Notes: generated from the letters alone by a model not told the origin. A stretch of DNA of 32,164 bases from Gammaproteobacteria bacterium (GCA_019654215.1 BPDI01000034.1:1-32164); one strand, 5' to 3'. Shown: positions 17,616-27,863, numbered from the stretch's first letter. Numbers and translations: made by a program.

Positions 17616-20085
17616 CTAGAAATCGTATGTTAATCGAATTCCGCCAGTGAAAGGCCTTGCATAAGAAACTCGGTGCCTATCATAAATAAACGACCGGGAA
17701 ATTTCCGCCATTTCATCTGTAATATTCTCAGCGAAGAACTCTGCTGACCATTGGTCAAGAGTTATACCAGCCGTGAAACCAAGCATCAGCCAATCATCCA
17801 TGCGGGCTCGATTGATAGTGATAATGTCACTATATGATTCATCAGAGTATGTGGCATGGGGCATAAAGTGAGCAATTCTTCCAGAACCAATACTCCATTC
17901 GTAGCGTGCTCTCAGACTGAACTGAAATTCCGGTGCAAAGGCTAAGGAATCTCCTTTAACAACATCATTTGTCGGCGTGATGACTCGTGTAATTTCAGAA
18001 TCATTAAATGAAAATGCGCCAGACACAGTAAGCCCGTTTATTGAGTCGGGCATCCATAGAAAATCACCCTCAAAGCCGGTTACTTCAGCATCAGCAGCAT
18101 TATCTGAGAAAAATAAATTAGTTATGCTGGGGTCGAAGATCGTAGTTTGCAGATCCTCTATGTCCGAGAAAAAAACCGCCGCATTAAAGCGTAGAGTGGA
18201 ATCCAGCAGATCTAATTTCCATCCTAATTCATAGTTCGTAAGTTCATCGGTATCAATAGCGAATGGAACAGTGAAAGTTCCGGCAGGATTAGTTTTTCCA
18301 CCCGGGCGATTCAGCAAACCCGGCCTAAAACCTTCTGAATATGTAGCGTAGAAAAGAGAATCACTATTCGGTGTCCAGCTCAAACTTAATTTAGTAATGG
18401 TTCCGTCGGTTGAGGCGGTGTCTGGATTAGCTCCGCTGAACAAAGTGTCCAAATTATTGCCAGCATTATTATCGGTACTAGCGCCAAAATTTCCGAATGA
18501 GCCTGCCGCACTTCCTTCCAAATCAACTTCGATGTCGTACCACCGGGCACCAGCAATTATTGAAAATTCCTCATTGAGATCGAATGCAACTTCACCAAAA
18601 ATCCCTTGCTGCTCATCGGTTCTCATTACATCATTTCGCCAAATGACGCCGTTTGGCCACTGCCCTGTGTCCTTTACATTAGCGCCCTGAGCGGAGAAAT
18701 TTGGACCAAATCCAGTTTTGCCGTTAAACGCGATTGCCTGATTAGCGCCTAGATAAGTAAAGCTGTTTAGTTCGCGTAACTCCAGGTCACTATAGAATCC
18801 ACCGAAGGTAGCTCTAATAGGTTGATCAGGGTCCGTAGAGAAACGCAGCTCATGAGTATTAATCTCTGTTTCAGTCATGCTGTTGACAAACATGTCGGGA
18901 GCCTGGCATGTGCCCGACGGATTGCCAGAAGGGTATGTCACACTGCCATCACAAACATAATAGGGAAGGTACTGTCCTACAAACATATAATCGGCGTAAT
19001 CGACAATCTGATCTGCTTCGCGATCGGTGTAGGCACCGGTGTAGAGTGCCTCAAGTGAGCCGATCCTTCCTTCTAACGTCCAGCTAGTATTATTAAAAGA
19101 ATCATCTAGCCGGTCTTCCTGATAGCGTTGGATCTCAAAATCGTCTAAGAGTGGATCTGAGAAGAAAACGCCATCTGTTTCCAAGTCCTGGCGGCATGAG
19201 CAACCATCAAGCTCCAGTCGGGACTGAGCTCCCAAAGCCCCGTCAATCGGAAACCAGAATAGGTGGCACTATTAAAGTCTTCTTCAACCCTAGTGGCATT
19301 ATCGGCATTGATAAAAGTCACTCCGCTAAGGTCAGAAGTAGATTGAAAGCCTGCACGACCAGCACTCACTGGCAAACCGTTTGCTCTTATGGGCCCTTTC
19401 CCGGCCGAAATCGAGCGCTTTCAGAGACGTTCAAACGACCCGGCACATTATCGATGTACCCACCCTGGTTATCTACGTATACCACCCCTCGAAGAGTAAA
19501 CGTGTCAGTCACTGGCATATTAAACATGGCTTCAACGTTATTACTCATTTCCCCGTCTTTGGTGAAAGCTGTACCAAATTTAACATTTGCATCAGACGAA
19601 GATGGATCAGGTTTATTAGTTATTAGTCGGACGGTTCCCGCTTGGGAGCTTGCTCCAAATAATGTGCCTTGGGGCCAGAGAGAACCTCTCCCGGGGCCCA
19701 GACCCGCTGCATATACATCAAGATTACGACCAGGCTGAGCTAATGGTTGCTCGTCAAGATATAGCGCTACATTGGGCGCAAGACCTGCAACACCAGCTGT
19801 AGTAGGGCTGGTGTTGTAGAGGCAACACCTCTTATGTAGATTGTGTTCTGGCCTGGACCACTTCCGCCTGCTGTAACGCTCGGCATTTGGATTAAGTAGT
19901 CTTCAAATTTGAAACTCCCAGTTGGTCGAGGTTTCCTCTTGGAGAGCCGAAACAGCGACAGGTATGTCTTGCATGTTTTCCCGGACGTTTCGTTGCAGTA
20001 ACGATTACTTCTTCGATTTGACCATAAGCTGCGGAGCAGTTAGTCCTCCTATAGCTATAGCATGCAACGGTCTCTTTTTAAACAT
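17616..20085 (-). pseudogene. TonB-dependent receptor, frameshifted in the N-terminal half
   Basis: An outer-membrane receptor of about 820 residues. The ATG at 20085 (MFKKRPLHAIAIGG) follows AAGGG. Reading across frames gives a TonB box (IEEVIVTATKR), plug motifs DIPVAVSAL, VSNFEDYL, NTIYIRGVAS and LSGPQGTLFGASSQAGTVR, then barrel strands. At least five one-base shifts fall between 19190 and 20060; the last is near 19190 (DWSLMVAHAA into QDLETDGVFFSDPL). From 19190 to the stop the 530 residues are intact and end RLTYDF, a typical C-terminal outer-membrane signature. Features are those of classic siderophore-type receptors (NLDVYAA plug end), but the substrate is not determinable; the neighbouring sulfotransferase and transporter suggest a carbohydrate or osmolyte context. 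Confidence 0.8.
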
Positions 20086-20177
20086 ATTACCCTTTTTTAT
20101 TTTTAAATTTGCCATAGAAAACAATTTTTTAGCTAAATTTTTGTGTTTAAATGAAACCATGAGAAAGGAGATAAATC

Positions 20178-20402
20178 TTGAATAAGTTACTCGCCAAATT
20201 ATTGGGAATTTTGAATGGATTGATAGCGCTAATTTTCATAGTAGCTGGAGCAGCAGCGGGATATGCCGTATCTGAAGGAACAGGATTGATTCTAGGCTTG
20301 TTAGGGGGAATGATCTTTGCCATATTTTTTTGCGGGTATGCGCGTCTTTGTTTCTATGCGAGAGAATTGGTTGCAATTCGGGACTTCTCCAAAACAATCT
20401 AG
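20178..20402 (+). CDS. Small two-helix membrane protein with glycine-rich helices
   Basis: A 74-residue protein with two membrane helices (LIALIFIVAGAAAGYAV and GLILGLLGGMIFAIFFCGYA). The start is a TTG at 20178 preceded by AAAGGAG at 20164-20170, a strong ribosome binding site that decides the start. Divergent from the receptor gene, with 92 nt between starts. No named family recognised. Confidence 0.7.
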   Translation: MNKLLAKLLGILNGLIALIFIVAGAAAGYAVSEGTGLILGLLGGMIFAIFFCGYARLCFYARELVAIRDFSKTI

Positions 20403-20435
20403 ATAGGATGATCTCAGTTAGTTTTCGCCTATCTA
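20400..20435 (+). terminator. Hairpin overlapping the stop of the small membrane protein gene
   Basis: TAGATAGG (20400-20407, including the TAG stop codon) and CCTATCTA (20428-20435) form a perfect 8-bp inverted repeat with a 20-nt loop. There is no U-tract, so it may be an RNA stability hairpin rather than a terminator. Confidence 0.35.
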
Positions 20436-20539
20436 TACAAGTACACTCGATAGTAATTCTAGCTTGATCGAAGTTTACGGTGCCAAATTTTTCCTGACAG
20501 CGAATCTTGCTAGCCGCTTGGTATTACCTTGGCAGGATT

Positions 20540-22817
20540 TTATCTTTGAAATAGATAAGAAAACTTTACAAAAAACTGATCACCATCGCGACGTAGGTCG
20601 TTAGCCACTACCAATTCCCTTTCCCTTCTAAATCTACAATATCAAAGTTACTTTGATTAGAGTTATAGCCCACATAGAAAGCTGACCAAGGATTAATCAC
20701 GTAGCGCAAAAGCACATCAAAGTTCAAGTTCTATCGTCCTTTAAGCGTGTCGCTGATCCGGGTCAGTTTTGTCATACTGGCGATGAATCGTAACGAGAGT
20801 TCTTTGGTAAATTGGTAGTTCCAATTAGATCGAATTATTTCATTGGAAAAGATTTTCGTACCAGCTCTGGTTTCAAGTTCAGTTAAGAAATAGGTATTCG
20901 CAATACTCAACTGATCGATAGGTCGAAGCGTCACATTTAGATCTATCCGGTTGGTATCAGCAACAGACGGTAGGTAACCGACTGGCGGCACCAAGTTTAA
21001 GGTAGTGCCTTTACGATAGTTTGCTCCAAACTGCAAAATCTCAAATGTATTATTATCCAGACCCACCTGCCAGGTATCGTAGCCGTATGATCTTACTGTA
21101 TTCAACCCAGGGAAGTCTCCAGGCATAAGGATTTCTTCAATATCAGTCCAGCTTAACTCTAATTCAGTAGTCTCAAAGCGCAGGTCGATTGTTGGTTGAA
21201 GTTGCGTATAGATTTTTTCATTCTTTTGGTTTTCTAAATAAACCCCAAAAATACTTCCACCCCATCTATTCAAGAGGGAATTCTCCGGATAGAAACTCAA
21301 ACCAGACCTTTGGTGTACACCTGAGGTATTCGGTTTATACCAGCGCCGCTGGAAACCTAATTCTGTTCTGAAATCAGAGCTCGTTTCTATAAAGTGAGTA
21401 TGATTACTGTAAGTACGCCCTTCCCGATTAATCATTATATTGCGTTGATAACCTGTACTTGTTTCGTCTCCGTTAATGGCTTCGCTTTCCGTCCCAACGA
21501 GTTGCATTTGCGTAAACCAGTTATCTGTGAACTTAAACCTCCCATCCAGACTGAGGACTCTGTTATAACCATCTTCCAGCCGACGTTCTGTTGCTAAAAA
21601 ACCAACGCGATCTTGTTCGCCAAGATCTCTAAACCCTCTAATTATCGCAATATTCGCTTTTTCTCCTCTCAGAGGATCACTCGCTTCCTTGTTTAAGCCA
21701 GGTGCTGCGTCATTGATTAGTATGCTGCCGAATCCATAGTCGCCAGATCGTCCAGTCAAACGGATACCCCCTTCCGGATCAACTATTCTGCGGGTAAAAA
21801 CTAGATTGCTGTCAGTAGAGAAAAAATCTGCATTTTCAATAAAAAATGGCCGCCGCTCAGGAAACTGAACTTCAAATCTCTCATTGACTGTAACCTGAGG
21901 TTCATCTGATTCTATTTGGCTGAAGTCTGGATTCAGAGTAAGGTCTAGCGCCCAACTGTCATTAAAGACAAACTTTGCATCTACCCTACCTCCTGTTCGG
22001 AAGATCTACCGAATTTTGGTCCTCCAAAAGCATTTTCATCGAGAGCATCAAGTTCGCGGGCAAAGAAAAAAGGAATAACTTGATAATTATTTCCCGGGGA
22101 TACATCTCTAATTCCATTAAGCGTAGCGGCCTGATTTAGCCTGCCCTCCACATCGATCGAATATTCTGGCCAGTGAGATTCTTCATTATTTCTTGGAATG
22201 GTTCGCGTAAATTGAATACGCCATGTCTGTTCATCGACTTCATTGAAACGAAGACTCCTCAATGGAATTGTAAGCGAAACCATATAACCTTGATCATTTA
22301 GCTCTCCTTCATTGAACCACACTGCATCAAAAGTCGGATCAAATCCTCCTCGCCTGGAAGATCCTTCAGTCCACCGAGCGTCAAACTGGATAGCTCTTGG
22401 ATTTGAAGCAAAAGCAAAAGAAGATTGCTGATCGTTAAAGGTATCGACCATCACTCCTACCCAGTCGTCTCCAAAGATATTTTCCCTTGCTGAGAAATTC
22501 CCCCGAATTAATTCAGGATTAGAATCAAAAGCAAGAAAAATTGTGTAAAAATTTTCGTCATCATAGCCAATATAAACTTCTGTTTTTTGAGAGGAAGCTT
22601 GCCCAACATCGGGCTCTCTCTGAGTAAAGTTTTCTGCTTTACTCATAGATTTCGCAAGTGACGAAATGGGCCGCATACCAGCAAAATCTGCTAGAGTTGG
22701 CACTCCGTCAACGCGAGGTATGGTGAGACTATTATTTTCCGCAGCATTAGAAAATGTGGTTGCGAATGCCCATAGGGTGATGCAAAAAATAATGCGAAAA
22801 AACTTCGGCGACTTCAT
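20540..22817 (-). pseudogene. DUF5916 / family-9 carbohydrate-binding-like outer-membrane protein, disrupted
   Basis: A protein of about 755 residues. The ATG at 22817 opens a signal peptide (AFATTFSNAAEN), then a CBM9-like N-terminal domain (IGYDDENFYTIFLAFD, DDWVGVMVDTF, WRIQFTRTIPRNNEESHW) and a long beta-barrel-like DUF5916 region (PDFSQIESDEPQVTVNERFE, RPFFIENADFF, RIVDPEGGIRLTGR). Frame changes: near 21990-21998 (TGGRVDAKF), and near 20625 (LVVANDLRRDGDQFF to the end FVKFSYLFQR, stop 20540-20542). In between, an in-frame TAG at 20729-20731 interrupts KGR-NLNFDVLLRY. Such proteins sit in the outer membrane of gammaproteobacteria and Bacteroidetes; the function is not established. This gene has both indels and a nonsense codon, so decay is better supported here. 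Confidence 0.8.
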
Positions 22818-22930
22818 TTAAAAGGTCCATGTCAAAAACTGCGGTGCGAATAGTATTTAATTCTAAGACGACTACAAGTAGGGGTTTCAATTTGTTGCAG
22901 GTCGAGGCGTTTTGATCTCTCTCAATCCTT

Positions 22931-22978
22931 GTTGCACTACCCCAGATACAATAAAGTCAAATTTGAAAAATCAGAAAT
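22931..22978 (-). promoter_or_regulatory. Weak third copy of a repeated promoter-like element
   Basis: Plus-strand text GATACAATAAAGTC followed by AAATTTGAAAAATC resembles the elements at 25423-25472 and 31703-31750, about 113 nt before the DUF5916 start. The promoter spacing is shortened (TTTATT, 13 nt, TGCAAC), so this copy may be degenerate or coincidental. Confidence 0.3.
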
Positions 22979-23093
22979 AATGTTGGAAAAATAACTATGT
23001 TTTCTAGAATTTCTCAGATATAAAACCAAATTTAATCATCGCTTTTTGTTGGTTTAGAAGTTCAATAAAGAGAAATTCGTGAGGAGAACGAAG

Positions 23094-23697
23094 ATGATGA
23101 AGCCGCTGAAGATTAGCTTACTCATTGTCGGTGCCCTCATAGTCGGGACACTCTTGACATTGCGAGCGACCGGTTTGCCGCCGGGACACCCCAGTGCTCA
23201 GGAATACGTCAATGCTGACCGATCGGCCAGGCCGGGATTGTGGTTGACGGGAGAGGTTGTCAATGAGGCAGTGACGGATTGGGACTGGGTCAACCAGTTC
23301 GGTGACGCGTTTGGAGAAAATGCAACCGAGCTTGAGACTCGTACCTGGTATGGTATCCCTCACTCCGTCACGGGCCTTTTGGGTTTCCCCGGGGAGACAA
23401 ACTCTATCTGCAGTCGAGTGCGCAAACATTCAGATTGAATCAGGAGTTCCCATACGGCAAGGCGTGGTGGAGAAACGTCGAACGTGATCCACGTGTGCGA
23501 CTGAAGATTGGTGGGCAAATTTACGAAATGACGGTGGTGTTGATCCAAGACCAAGGGCCCAGGTCGCCCGATTGCGAGGGGGGAGAGATCCTATTGTGAA
23601 AACGATAGATGCCGACGGCAACGAATACATTACTGAGGAGTGGCACTATTGGCGCGTTTTCCAGCGAAACGTGCCGGAATATAGAACAGGGTTGTGA
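23094..23697 (+). pseudogene. Membrane-anchored split-barrel-like protein (possible flavin/nitroreductase relative), GC-rich, frameshifted
   Basis: The ATG at 23094 with GAGGAG at 23081-23086 starts an N-terminal membrane helix (LLIVGALIVGTLLTL) and a periplasmic part: GLWLTGEVVNEAVTDWDWV, TWYGIPHSVT. A shift near 23365-23395 gives GDKLYLQSSAQTF, FPYGKAWWRNVERDPRVRLK and IGGQIYEMTVVLI; another near 23540-23560 gives VARLRGGRDPIVKTID, ending RVFQRNVPEYRTGL. The WWRNVERDPRVRLKIGG stretch is the kind of strand pair seen in PNPOx-like split-barrel proteins, which suggests, but does not prove, flavin or heme binding. The base composition is clearly higher in GC than the flanks (38 of 60 bases at 23161-23220), so transfer is possible. 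Confidence 0.5.
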
Positions 23698-23791
23698 GTT
23701 ACGGCGTCAAACTCCGCGACTACTAGCATCAATTGATATTGGCCACCTCCAGAAGATTAAACCACCCATTTGCACAAAATAAAGCCAAATT

Positions 23792-25249
23792 TTAGTACGG
23801 CAATAGATAAAGAGTTATCGCGATAAACGGGACAAGTAAGATCATCATCGTTATCGCATAACCAAACATGTCTCGTGCTCGCAAACCCGAGATAGCCAGC
23901 AGAGGGATTGCCCAAAATGGATTGAGCAGGTTGGTGTGAGCATCCCCAACTGCGTAAGCGTCGATTATCTGCCCATAAGGAATGTTCAACTCCGACCCAA
24001 CAACCATCATGGGGCCACCGATAATAGCCCATTCCCCTCCTGCTGAAGGAACAAACAAGTTAAGAATGCCTCCAGTAATCCAAGCTATGACAGGAAAGTT
24101 ATCCTCTGTTGCGATGGAAAGTAACGATTCTGTCATCGAGTCAACTAGACCCGTGCCAGTCATGATTCCAATGATGCCCGCATAAAATGGAAATAACAGA
24201 ATTACACCCGCACTACCAAGGACAGCGTCATAAAATTCCTTTTGATATTTAGTCGGACTTAAATACAGGATCATACCTATCATTAAGAAGCCAAAGTTAA
24301 GTACATTCAAATCAAGTGCGGCTAAACCTTCTGTTAAGAACGCGCTGACAAAAAGTATCAAACCAGTAAATGCAATAATGCCACCTAATACGAGACTATT
24401 ATCAATTCTGTCGGCCAAGGTTGGATTAGAAGGCGTAGCTGGTTCTTCCGCCATATCAATTTCAGCATCATCACTAACATCTACGTAACGAGAAATTGGT
24501 CTGCAATTCTCATCAGGAGGACACAATAAATAGAGCATCAATGATCCATAAATAATACTTAGCGCAGTTAGCGTTAAAGGATAAGAATGGAATACCCACT
24601 CCGTTGCTGGAATGACTCTATCAACAAAACCAAGCTGCATTAATGCATTATTTTCTGTGGCCTGCAAAAGCCCTGCAGAACTTGACAGGCCCCATCCCCA
24701 AGTGAGGCTCATACCCATATATCCTGCTACTGCTAGCAAAGGGTAATGTATTTTTATTTTTGTGGTTTCGGCATGCTTACCCATTTCACGTACAAGAATG
24801 GCACCGAAGATCAGGCCAAGTCCCCAGGAAATCCACCCCGTGATCATTGAAGCGACACCCACCAATACTACTGCTTGACGACCATTCTTTGGGAGTTTAA
24901 CCAGGAATAAAATCCCCCCGCGAACTCTTGGGTGGTATGCAACTACATTCGCAGTTACCAAAATAATTACCATCTGCATGGCAAACTGCAGTAGGTTCCA
25001 GAATCCTCCATACCAAGATTGAGCAATCTCAACTGGACCAGAACCTTCACTTAGAAAAGCGGCCGCCGCCGCTACATATGTGAGCAAGATCGCAAACAAG
25101 AATGGATTTGGCATCCAGCGTTCCACACGGTCAGCTATTACTTCGCCCATTTTTTGCACTGGCGTCATTGGCGGATCTGGCTGAGTTCGCTGAGTATTTG
25201 AGGATTTATGTTCAGTTATATCTTTTGGCTGTACTTCTTCTTGTGACAT
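23792..25249 (-). CDS. atoE: Short-chain fatty acid transporter, AtoE family
   Basis: A 485-residue intact integral membrane protein with about a dozen hydrophobic segments. Sequence features match the AtoE (TIGR00366-type) short-chain fatty acid permeases: MGEVIADRVERWMPNPFLFA near the start, AGYMGMSLTWGWGLSSSAGL in the middle and NLFVPSAGGEWAIIGGPMM near the end, then NPFWAIPLLAI. The likely role is uptake of acetate, butyrate or acetoacetate-type acids across the inner membrane. Start ATG 25249 is preceded by AGGA at 25256-25259; a TTG at 25255 is less suitable. A promoter-like element lies 173 nt upstream (25423-25450). No acetoacetate pathway genes are beside it, so the substrate is inferred from family alone. 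Confidence 0.9.
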   Translation of the reverse strand: MSQEEVQPKDITEHKSSNTQRTQPDPPMTPVQKMGEVIADRVERWMPNPFLFAILLTYVAAAAAFLSEGSGPVEIAQSWYGGFWNLLQFAMQMVIILVTANVVAYHPRVRGGILFLVKLPKNGRQAVVLVGVASMITGWISWGLGLIFGAILVREMGKHAETTKIKIHYPLLAVAGYMGMSLTWGWGLSSSAGLLQATENNALMQLGFVDRVIPATEWVFHSYPLTLTALSIIYGSLMLYLLCPPDENCRPISRYVDVSDDAEIDMAEEPATPSNPTLADRIDNSLVLGGIIAFTGLILFVSAFLTEGLAALDLNVLNFGFLMIGMILYLSPTKYQKEFYDAVLGSAGVILLFPFYAGIIGIMTGTGLVDSMTESLLSIATEDNFPVIAWITGGILNLFVPSAGGEWAIIGGPMMVVGSELNIPYGQIIDAYAVGDAHTNLLNPFWAIPLLAISGLRARDMFGYAITMMILLVPFIAITLYLLPY

Positions 25250-25422
25250 AAACAATCCTGTAGTTTTTATTTTTTATACTTAAACATATTTTTAATCTAG
25301 CGAGTAATATTTTGGCAAATCTAGGCATCGTATATACCAACGAAACATAAACACGACCCCTGAAACACATTGAAGTAGCACCGACATTTAAGCCCCAAAG
25401 GACACTTCCGCCTTTCTTAATT

Positions 25423-25472
25423 GTTATAGTATCAGCCTAGATTTACTAAAGTCGATTTCAAAAAAATCTGAG
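25423..25472 (-). promoter_or_regulatory. Promoter-like repeated element upstream of atoE
   Basis: On the minus strand: TTTAGT (25445-25450), 16 nt, TATAAC (25423-25428), preceded by an A/T-rich tract (25456-25468) that may be an UP element. The plus-strand core GATTTACTAAAG is shared with the element at 31703-31750, which has the same spacing. It contains the palindrome TTTACTAAA. Confidence 0.5.
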
Positions 25473-25812
25473 ATAAAAACTGGAAATTAGAGCTTTGAAG
25501 TCGGTAAATTATTGGAATAATTTAAGGAGGGCCAAATCAAATTTAGAACATTACCCGGGGGTCAGCACAGCCTCAACAGACGTACCTTGTCTAATGATTG
25601 TTTGAAAAACCTGTCAAGGACTACTAATACTTATGCGCGCACTAAAAACCCTAATCCACTTCTCAGATTTCGCTAAGTTAAGTGTAATCTAAATGCTCTG
25701 AAGTCATTAACACTTACTGAGTTGAAAGAGGCTCGACAGAAGCTAGACTCGCTGATACGCTCAATCATCCTTAGTGTGTGTAATTTCCCTAAAAATAAAA
25801 AAGGAGAGGAGT
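25473..25812. other. Spacer upstream of the cupredoxin lipoprotein, with coding-like stretch
   Basis: 340 nt without an assigned gene. An isolated AAGGAGG at 25523-25529 is not followed by a start codon. From 25677 to 25827 one plus frame is open and reads as an amphipathic helix (LKSLTLTELKEARQKLDSLI) with no good start; it could be a gene remnant. The promoter of the downstream lipoprotein must lie here but is not evident. Confidence 0.3.
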
Positions 25813-27057
25813 ATGCGACAGGTAATTAGAAGTTGCGTGGTGGCAATTTTAAGTCTTAGCGCTTGTTCAGAGTCCATCGACAATCAACAAGAAGTGTCCT
25901 TACCTGACTATGCAGCACAGGTTGCGGAACTTCCAACTCCTTCAAATGATCGATCTTTACCTCAAGTTACACCGGATGAGCCACTGGGGGCCTACGGGTA
26001 TAGTCGCTATGTATATCAGCGCCAAGGGGACGCGATTGTGGCTACACTAATCGAAGGACCTTTAGGGCGCCAAGTGCGTTGCCAGCAACTCACACAAGAG
26101 TGTTCCTATCTCGAGCTCCAAGCACTCTATGATGCGGGAGGACAGATTCCCGAATACCTCGAAATGGACAGAGAAACTCTCGGGGAGCTGCTCGCTCAAC
26201 TAGCTCGTGTAGAGGCCGCTGTCTTGCAATATGAAACTCTCGATGATGCTTGCGCAGCAGGTCTCAATATTTCGTCAGCCCAAACTGCAAATATGGGGAT
26301 CCATGTAACAGACCCCGGCGCTGGCATGGAATTTAATCCTGATCGCCCCCAGATGATTCTATTTGCCAAAGAAGATGGCGAACGTATCCCGCGACCCGAT
26401 ATTGGCCACTGCGATGGGGACAAATTTGTGGGGGAAGAAGGTTTCCGGCCTGTGGGTGCGGTATTTAATCTTATGCTTACTGACGAGCATCCCGATGGTT
26501 TCGCTGGTCAATTAGACAACTGGCACGTGCATCACAACACCTGCGCAGGCGGTACTGTAGAAAATGCGGCCGATGTCAGCGCTGAGGTTGAGGTAACTGC
26601 AACGAGTGCAACACCAGAGGAGTGCGCAGCGGGCGGTGGTGTTTTCGTGCCGGTGATGCCGAGTTGGATGATGCACGCTTATGTTGTACCTGAATTTGAC
26701 CCCCAAGGAGGGGTGTTTTCCATGTTCAACCCGAACGTTTGGCCTCTGGCCTCCTCACCGGAAGAACTGCTTGAGATACGCACAATACAAGACGAAAACA
26801 CGATAGCCGCGCCCATTATCAACTTCAGTTTTGGTAGCATTGAAGCTGAAGTCGGTGAGACCATTCGGTTCGGCAATGCTGATGGAGTGCCACACACAGT
26901 GACGGCTGGTTCTTCTATTGATCCTCGCCCTAGCGAGTTCGACAGCGGTGTACTCAGTACGGGTGGCATATATGACATCTCTTTCGATGAACCAGGTAAC
27001 TACCAAATCTTCTGTGCCCTGCATCCAGAAATGCAAGCAACGGTGGTGATCTATTAA
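25813..27057 (+). CDS. Lipoprotein with histidine-rich metal-binding domain and C-terminal cupredoxin
   Basis: From the ATG at 25813, supported by AAGGAGAGGA, the protein has 414 residues. A lipobox LSAC (Cys18) anchors it to a membrane. The middle holds WHVHHNTC (H238, H240, H241, C244) and MMHAYVVPE (H288), a likely metal site. The final 80 residues are a plastocyanin/azurin-like cupredoxin with H361 (GVPHTV), C401, H404 and M407 (FCALHPEM), the full set of type-1 copper ligands. It is therefore probably a periplasmic electron carrier or copper-linked sensor. The composition is somewhat higher in GC than its neighbours. The frame extends to a GTG at 25774, but the signal peptide argues against it. 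Partner enzymes are not identified; the next gene is unrelated by family. Confidence 0.85.
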   Translation: MRQVIRSCVVAILSLSACSESIDNQQEVSLPDYAAQVAELPTPSNDRSLPQVTPDEPLGAYGYSRYVYQRQGDAIVATLIEGPLGRQVRCQQLTQECSYLELQALYDAGGQIPEYLEMDRETLGELLAQLARVEAAVLQYETLDDACAAGLNISSAQTANMGIHVTDPGAGMEFNPDRPQMILFAKEDGERIPRPDIGHCDGDKFVGEEGFRPVGAVFNLMLTDEHPDGFAGQLDNWHVHHNTCAGGTVENAADVSAEVEVTATSATPEECAAGGGVFVPVMPSWMMHAYVVPEFDPQGGVFSMFNPNVWPLASSPEELLEIRTIQDENTIAAPIINFSFGSIEAEVGETIRFGNADGVPHTVTAGSSIDPRPSEFDSGVLSTGGIYDISFDEPGNYQIFCALHPEMQATVVIY

Positions 27058-27254
27058 GAGTGTGCAACAATATTGTCCCTAACCTTTATGGCAGGATTGA
27101 AATTTTATGTAGGAGATGCGCCAATTTAAATTAAAGAACTCGGTCACCTACTTTCTAAATCTAACACCTCTGCGCACCAACACAGTTTTGGATCATATTT
27201 GTTACTGCACCGTTTTTTTAGGTGAACATCGTGGACGTCAGGGGAGAGATGAAA

Positions 27255-27863
27255 ATGCTATTAGCTATTCACATATTAGCTGGAACAATTGCTCTCCTAT
27301 GTGCAGCTTTGGCAGTTTCATCTGAGAAAGGCAAACGACTCCATGTGCTTTCAGGCAGAACATATTTCTGGTGCATGGTTACTATCTTTTTAACCGCAAT
27401 TCCCATGTCGTTTATAAACGGTAATATCTTCTTGTTTTTAATTGCAGTCTTTTCATTTTATTTGGCTTTTGCAGGCATGCGTTTTGCTAGGAACAGAAAA
27501 GGCTTAGCAACTACTTTGGATTGGATTGCCGTTAGCCTGATGATTTTATCAGGACTAGGAATGTGGATACTGGCTGCAATTTACTTCACAGACGATAACT
27601 CGCAATACATAGTGCTTCTGGTTTTCGGATCTTTAGCAGTTTTCTTGGGCTATGATGACTATAAAAGCCATAAGGATAAAACAGCAACTGGGAAGGAAAG
27701 AATAGCAAAACACTTAACCAATATGATGGGAGGAACAATAGCAGTTATAACTGCCGTTTTAGTTGTTAATCCTCCTTCTGCTCCTGAATGGATTTGGTGG
27801 GTATTGCCAACGGTATTAATAGTCCCAGTTATTATTTGGTGGACAAAAAAAGTTCTTAACTAA
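27255..27863 (+). CDS. DUF2306-like integral membrane protein
   Basis: A protein of about 202 residues with six or seven membrane helices, starting MLLAIHILAGTIALLCAALA and including KGKRLHVLSGRTYFWCMV, whose His and Arg residues resemble the conserved ones of DUF2306-type membrane proteins. GGGGAG (27241-27246) is eight bases before the ATG at 27255; another ATG at 27249 is in frame. The middle contains a helical loop YDDYKSHKDKTATGKERIAKH. The function is not established. The spacer of about 190 nt after the cupredoxin gene suggests separate transcription. Confidence 0.7.
   Translation: MLLAIHILAGTIALLCAALAVSSEKGKRLHVLSGRTYFWCMVTIFLTAIPMSFINGNIFLFLIAVFSFYLAFAGMRFARNRKGLATTLDWIAVSLMILSGLGMWILAAIYFTDDNSQYIVLLVFGSLAVFLGYDDYKSHKDKTATGKERIAKHLTNMMGGTIAVITAVLVVNPPSAPEWIWWVLPTVLIVPVIIWWTKKVLN

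Noticed and set aside
19151..19738. Plus-strand open frame of 195 codons
   Set aside because: Antisense of the frameshifted TonB receptor, whose minus-strand reading gives clear plug and barrel motifs.
26679..27036. Minus-strand open frames beneath the cupredoxin domain
   Set aside because: Antisense of a domain with all four copper ligands in the plus-strand frame.
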